Origin: UBA9410 sp036123585
GTDB lineage: Bacteria > Actinomycetota > Acidimicrobiia > Acidimicrobiales > MedAcidi-G1
Direction: 5' to 3'
DNA length: 8,909 nucleotides
Assembly: GCA_036123585.1 (NCBI GenBank)
Contig: JAZADN010000113.1
Location: forward strand, 1 to 8,909
Shown here: in pieces, positions 5,398 to 8,909 of the stretch
Layout: every line of letters starts with the position of its first letter
Position numbering within the stretch: position 1 is the first letter of the stretch
Notes under the pieces: generated by a model
What the model was told of the DNA's origin: nothing
What the model saw: only the letters and a program-made list of their open reading frames with translations
Databases searched by the model: none
Made by a program: the position numbers and the translations under genes

Positions 5398-6180
5398 TCA
5401 GGAGGCGTCGAGGGCGGCCCGGAACGAAGCCACCAGTTCGCCGACCCCCTCAGGGCCGGCACCATCGACCATGAGTTGCACGACGGCCGAGCCGACGACG
5501 ACGCCGTCACCGTGTCCCGAGGCCGCAACTGCTTGGTCCGGTGTGCCGATTCCCACACCGACCAGCACCGGCAGGTCGGTGACCGGCTTCAACCGGGACG
5601 CGATCTCCACCGCACTAGCCGCCAACTCGGAGCGGACACCGGTGACACCAAGGAGGCCCACGCCGTACACGAAGCCCTTCGAGACTGCACAGATCTCCGT
5701 CAGGCGCTCGTCGGACGCCGTCGGAGCGGCCAACAGGATCGGCTCCACCCCGGACGTCCCCGCCACTTCCAGCCACGTCCCCGCCTCCTCCAGTGGCAAG
5801 TCGGGAAGGATGCAGCCCGCCACATCAGCCTCCACTAGGGATTCGGCAAAGCGTTCCAGTCCCATCCGGAACGCGATGTTGTAGTAGGTCATCACGGCTA
5901 GCGGCACGCCTATGTCAGCGCTGCGGAGATCGCCGAGGATGCCGCCTGGTGTCGCACCGGCAGCTAGGGCTAGGTCGTTGGCGGCCTGGATTGTCGGACC
6001 GTCCATGACCGGATCGGAGAACGGGACCCCGACCTCGATGGCATCGGCCCCGGCGGCGGCCACCGCCCGAGCCGTTTCCAGCCAGTCGTCGCCAAGACCG
6101 CCGGTCACATAGACCACCAGGCACTTCCCGCCGGCGTCCCGTCGGGCCCGCAGCGCCGCCTCGAAAGGCCCGACGCTCAC
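5398..6180 (-). CDS. trpA: Tryptophan synthase alpha chain
   Basis: TrpA cleaves indole-3-glycerol phosphate to indole and glyceraldehyde 3-phosphate; indole then passes through a tunnel to TrpB. The 260-residue TIM barrel keeps the catalytic pair at the classical positions, Glu49 in IEVGVPFSDP and Asp60 in VMDGPTIQ. It also shows the TYYNIAFRMG strand, the LPDLPLEE loop, GLLGVTGVR in the flexible loop region and the phosphate site GVGIGTP near 208-214. The start is GTG 6180, whose GTGA overlaps the trpB stop by 4 nt; the upstream part of the open frame is trpB read in another frame. No strong ribosome site is visible, so translation is probably coupled to trpB. Confidence 0.96.
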   Translation of the reverse strand: MSVGPFEAALRARRDAGGKCLVVYVTGGLGDDWLETARAVAAAGADAIEVGVPFSDPVMDGPTIQAANDLALAAGATPGGILGDLRSADIGVPLAVMTYYNIAFRMGLERFAESLVEADVAGCILPDLPLEEAGTWLEVAGTSGVEPILLAAPTASDERLTEICAVSKGFVYGVGLLGVTGVRSELAASAVEIASRLKPVTDLPVLVGVGIGTPDQAVAASGHGDGVVVGSAVVQLMVDGAGPEGVGELVASFRAALDAS

Positions 6181-7349
6181 GAAAGTAGATCCATCATCTG
6201 AGCCACGTCCTTGTCGCCCCGTCCCGACAAGTTGACCACTACTGACTTTCCGACGAGCGACGCCCGCTCCCGGGACACCCAAGCGAGGGCGTGGGCCGAC
6301 TCGAGCGCCGGGATGATCCCCTCGGCCCGACTCATCAGTTGGAAGGCATCGATGACCTCGGCGTCGGTGACTGGCTCATAGCGGGCACGTCCGGTCGCGG
6401 CTAGGTGGGCATGCTCGGGTCCCACCCCCGGATAGTCGAGCCCGGCGCTGATCGACTCAGCCTCCTGGACCTGGCCGAACTCGTCTTGCATCAGGTATGA
6501 GATGGAACCGTGCACCACCCCGGGGACGCCTCGACCGATGGCCGCTCCCCCGGCCGGCTCCACTCCGACCAGTTCGGTCGGAGCGTCGGCGAAGCCGGAG
6601 AAGATGCCGATGGCGTTGGACCCGCCTCCCACGCAGGCCACCACTACGTCGGGCGGCGAACCGAGAACTTCTTCGCTCTGCTCCCGGGCCTCCTTGCCCA
6701 GAACCTCATGGAAAGTGCGGACCATCCACGGGTACGGGTGGGGTCCGTTCACCGACCCGAGGCAGTAGTGCGACTCGACGACGGTGGCCACCCAGTCGCG
6801 CATGGCCTCGTTCACGGCATCCTTCAGCGTCCGGCTGCCCGACATGGCGGTCCGGACCTCTGCGCCCAGGAGACGCATGCGGAACACGTTGAGCTCCTGG
6901 CGCGCCACGTCAACCTCGCCCATGAAGACGCAGCACTCCATGTCCATGAGCGCCGCCGCGGTGGCCGTGGCCACGCCATGCTGGCCAGCGCCGGTCTCAG
7001 CCACCAGACGGGTCTTGCCCATCCGCTTTGCCAACAGCGCTTGACCAAGGACGTTGTTGATCTTGTGCGAACCGGTGTGGTTCAGGTCCTCGCGCTTGAC
7101 GAAGAGCCGGCAGCCGAACTCCTCAGAAAGGTTGTGACACTCGGTCAGCGGCGAAGGCCGACCGGCGTACTCGGCGAGCAGGCGGTCCAGGTCGGCCCGG
7201 AACGACGAGTCGGCCCAGGCTGCCCTGAACTCCGTTTCCAACTCCTGACAGGCCGGCACCAGCGTCTCGGGGACGAACTGCCCACCAAAGTCGCCGAATC
7301 GGCCGTCCGGGGCCGGGTCCTGAAGTGGGGCGTTCACGCTGCCGGTCAC
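6177..7349 (-). CDS. trpB: Tryptophan synthase beta chain
   Basis: TrpB joins indole and serine to give tryptophan with pyridoxal phosphate and forms an alpha2-beta2 complex with TrpA. The 390-residue protein has the family length. It starts near RFGDFGGQFVPETL, binds the cofactor through Lys96 in HTGSHKINN and carries catalytic Glu118 in ETGAGQHG. It has the phosphate loop GGGSNAIG at 241-248 and ends with NLSGRGDKD at 373-381. The start is GTG 7349, overlapping the trpF stop by 4 nt (GTGA), with GGAGG about 4 nt upstream at 7354-7358; the overlap and site favour it over an in-frame GTG four codons later. The full GGQ.VPETL region marks it as the standard TrpB1 type, the form that works with TrpA. 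Confidence 0.97.
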   Translation of the reverse strand: MTGSVNAPLQDPAPDGRFGDFGGQFVPETLVPACQELETEFRAAWADSSFRADLDRLLAEYAGRPSPLTECHNLSEEFGCRLFVKREDLNHTGSHKINNVLGQALLAKRMGKTRLVAETGAGQHGVATATAAALMDMECCVFMGEVDVARQELNVFRMRLLGAEVRTAMSGSRTLKDAVNEAMRDWVATVVESHYCLGSVNGPHPYPWMVRTFHEVLGKEAREQSEEVLGSPPDVVVACVGGGSNAIGIFSGFADAPTELVGVEPAGGAAIGRGVPGVVHGSISYLMQDEFGQVQEAESISAGLDYPGVGPEHAHLAATGRARYEPVTDAEVIDAFQLMSRAEGIIPALESAHALAWVSRERASLVGKSVVVNLSGRGDKDVAQMMDLLS

Positions 7350-8035
7350 GAGCCCTCCATCGATTCGTCGTCCTCCTGCCAGTCGAACGGTCGGCGACCG
7401 ACGTCTCCTTGGTAGTGCTCAGGCGAGACCGGTGGTGCGGCGGCCCGCGCGTTGGCCATGAAGGTTCTCAGCAGGCGGGGATCCTTGCGTCCCGGAGACG
7501 CCTCCACGCCGCTGGCGACGTCGACCCCGAACGGGCCGACTCGCTCGATCGCCTCTCGCACGTTGTCCGGGGTCAGCCCGCCGGCCAGAACCATCGGCTC
7601 GGACACCGCCCGGGGGTCTGCCATCGACCAGTCGAACACCTCACCGGAACCTGGCGCGGGCCCGTCGAGTAGAAGCAGGTCGGCTCCGTAGTCTTCGAAG
7701 CGCAGTAGATCTGGTGACCCGGCGGGAAGGGCCCGAATGGTCACCGGGACCCGCTCGGCCACCCACCGGGTGGTGGCCGGCGACTCGCCGCCGTGCAGTT
7801 GGGCAGCCCGCAGGCCGATGGTGTTGACGGTCTCCACCACGCGCGCCCTGCCTACGTCGCGGAACACCCCGACGGTCATCACGTCTGGCGGGAGTTGACC
7901 GACGATGTCGCGAACCACCTTCTCGGAAACCTGACGGCGGGACGGACATAGGATGAAACCAAGGGCGTCTGCTCCCAGAGCGGTGGCCAGTAAGGCGTCC
8001 TCGACATTGGTGATACCGCAGATCTTGATGAACAC
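7346..8035 (-). CDS. trpF: Phosphoribosylanthranilate isomerase with acidic C-terminal tail
   Basis: TrpF isomerises N-(5-phosphoribosyl)anthranilate to the carboxyphenylamino-deoxyribulose phosphate that TrpC uses. The catalytic Cys6 is in IKICGIT and Asp124 in LLLDGPAPGSG. The phosphate-binding motifs LAGGLTPDNV (150-159) and DVASGVE...PGRKD (172-185) are present. The protein has 229 residues against about 205 for typical TrpF. The excess is a C-terminal tail from about residue 200, rich in Pro, Asp, Glu and aromatics, which does not look like the barrel. The start is GTG 8035, seven nt after the trpC stop, with only a weak AGGTGG upstream. An ATG at 8045 overlapping the trpC stop is in another frame. 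The stop overlaps the trpB start, so the tail end is fixed by the operon layout. Confidence 0.95.
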   Translation of the reverse strand: MFIKICGITNVEDALLATALGADALGFILCPSRRQVSEKVVRDIVGQLPPDVMTVGVFRDVGRARVVETVNTIGLRAAQLHGGESPATTRWVAERVPVTIRALPAGSPDLLRFEDYGADLLLLDGPAPGSGEVFDWSMADPRAVSEPMVLAGGLTPDNVREAIERVGPFGVDVASGVEASPGRKDPRLLRTFMANARAAAPPVSPEHYQGDVGRRPFDWQEDDESMEGS

Positions 8036-8042
8036 GATCCGA

Positions 8043-8837
8043 TCATCCCACCTGTGTGCACTGTCGGAGGGATCGCACCGCTGCCGCCCGGTCGCCCGAG
8101 GTCACCAGAGACTCGCCCACCAACAGGGCGTGATAGCCGGCCTGAACGAGCGCCCGGGCATCTTCGGGCCCGCCGATCCCGGACTCGGCCACCCGCACCA
8201 CGTTGTCGGGGATGGCCGGAGCCATGCGCACGGCCCGGGCAGTGTCGACCTCGAAGGTGGTGAGATCGCGCTGGTTGACTCCCACCAGTGTGGCACCGAC
8301 GGTCAGTGCCCGTTCGAGCTCCGACTCGTCGTGGACTTCGACGAGGGCGTCGAGGCCTATCTCGGCAGCCAGATCGTGGAAATCGGCCAGTTCGGCGTCG
8401 TCGAGGGCTGCGGCGATGAGGAGCACCGCGTCCGCTCCCATCAGGCGGGCGTCACAAACGTCGTGGGCAGAGACGGTGAAGTCCTTGCGGATGACCGGCA
8501 GGCCGACAGCGGCCCTGACAGCGGTCAGATCGTCGGGTGAGCCCCCGAAGAAGGCCCGATCGGTCAGAACCGATAGGCAGGTCGCCCCGCCTAGGGCATA
8601 TTCACCGGCCACCGCCGCCGGATCGAGGTCGCCACACAACTCCCCTTTGGACGGCGAGCGTCGCTTCACCTCGGCGATCACCGCCGGCTCTCCGGGCGAA
8701 CTGGCAGCCAGCACTTCGCTGAATCCCCGGCACGGCGGACAAAACCGGACCTCGTCTATCAGGGTTTCCACCGGGCGATGGTCGCTGGCCGCCGCCTCCC
8801 GATGGGCGGTGAGGATCCGATCCAAGTAGGTGGCCAC
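8043..8837 (-). CDS. trpC: Indole-3-glycerol-phosphate synthase
   Basis: TrpC closes the indole ring of carboxyphenylamino-deoxyribulose phosphate with loss of CO2 and water, giving indole-3-glycerol phosphate for TrpA. The 264-residue TIM barrel shows the signature AEVKRRSPSKG (55-65, with catalytic Glu56 and Lys58), the general-acid lysine in IRKDF (K118), Glu167 in LVEVHD, Asn188 in GVNQRDL, and AESGI (217-221). The Gln in GVNQRDL replaces a residue that is often Asn. The start is GTG 8837; translation from it gives MATYLDRIL, a normal TrpC beginning. No ribosome site is visible before it, but a TAGCCT -10-like hexamer ends 6 nt upstream, which would make the mRNA leaderless. Upstream, one minus-strand frame stays open from the window edge into trpC, so the end of a preceding gene cannot be excluded. 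Confidence 0.95.
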   Translation of the reverse strand: MATYLDRILTAHREAAASDHRPVETLIDEVRFCPPCRGFSEVLAASSPGEPAVIAEVKRRSPSKGELCGDLDPAAVAGEYALGGATCLSVLTDRAFFGGSPDDLTAVRAAVGLPVIRKDFTVSAHDVCDARLMGADAVLLIAAALDDAELADFHDLAAEIGLDALVEVHDESELERALTVGATLVGVNQRDLTTFEVDTARAVRMAPAIPDNVVRVAESGIGGPEDARALVQAGYHALLVGESLVTSGDRAAAVRSLRQCTQVG

Positions 8838-8843
8838 CGGTTG

Positions 8844-8849
8844 AGGCTA
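8844..8849 (-). promoter_or_regulatory. Possible -10 element giving a leaderless trpC transcript
   Basis: On the minus strand TAGCCT fits TANNNT, and the first base of the trpC GTG is 7 nt beyond it, the usual distance from -10 to transcription start. Together with the absent ribosome site, this pattern is common for leaderless actinobacterial genes. No standard -35 is seen; the expected position is covered by the palindrome at 8865-8877. An upstream start in a trpE-led operon remains possible. Confidence 0.4.
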
Positions 8850-8864
8850 CCGATCACCGTCGTC

Positions 8865-8877
8865 CCAACCCGGTTGG
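8865..8877. repeat. 13-bp palindrome upstream of trpC (candidate operator)
   Basis: CCAACC and GGTTGG flank a single central C, a perfect odd-length palindrome. It lies 27 nt before the trpC start, at the expected -35 position of the possible trpC promoter, where a DNA-binding regulator could act. The arms are short, so chance is not excluded. Confidence 0.3.
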
Positions 8878-8909
8878 AAATGCTCCTCAGATCCTCATGG
8901 ACGTAGACG

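Noticed and set aside
6510..7415. 301-residue plus-strand open frame opposite trpB
   Set aside because: trpB on the minus strand has all catalytic motifs in order; the plus frame is its shadow.
8838..8909. Trp attenuator leader peptide before trpC
   Set aside because: No short frame with tandem Trp codons and no competing stem-loops are visible in the 72 bases available.

Overview
The window is a strongly G+C-rich, gene-dense chromosomal segment, most likely from an actinobacterium. This rests on inference from protein character. The ketoacyl-ACP reductase reads like the mycobacterial MabA/FabG1 type, the condensing enzyme ends in the SFGFGGHN form seen in KasA-like enzymes, there is a group II truncated haemoglobin, and GTG starts are frequent. 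A marine Acidimicrobiia-type lineage would fit, but the window alone cannot fix the class.

Layout. Positions 1-153 hold no convincing gene. A complete tRNA-Leu(CAA) lies on the minus strand at 154-240. A 163-base divergent intergenic region (241-403) with a perfect 9-bp inverted repeat separates it from a plus-strand type II fatty-acid synthesis operon: fabD (404-1591), fabG (1623-2369), acpP (2488-2724) and fabF (2724-3896). Everything after that is on the minus strand. A fabZ-type dehydratase (4359-3925) converges on fabF. An HU-family nucleoid protein (4784-4470) lies upstream of fabZ, separated from it by a 12-bp perfect hairpin. A tryptophan operon is read right to left: trpC (8837-8043), trpF (8035-7346), trpB (7349-6177), trpA (6180-5398) and a group II truncated haemoglobin (about 5387-4965) directly behind trpA.

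How the genes work together. FabD loads malonyl from malonyl-CoA onto the carrier AcpP. FabF condenses it with the growing acyl chain, FabG reduces the 3-keto group, and FabZ dehydrates the 3-hydroxyacyl-ACP. The initiating enzyme FabH and the enoyl reductase are not in the window. TrpC, TrpF, TrpB and TrpA carry out the last steps of tryptophan synthesis from carboxyphenylaminodeoxyribulose phosphate formation to tryptophan. TrpF acts on phosphoribosylanthranilate before TrpC. TrpE, TrpG and TrpD are not in the window.

Most of the content is housekeeping, and I see no mobile element, CRISPR array or defence system. The most unusual feature is the FabD protein, which carries a C-terminal barrel of biotinyl/lipoyl-carrier type that lacks the modifiable lysine hairpin. 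Other points worth a look are operator-like palindromes in the fabD and trpC upstream regions, a possible leaderless GTG start for trpC, the all-GTG trp operon, and the globin coupled to it.
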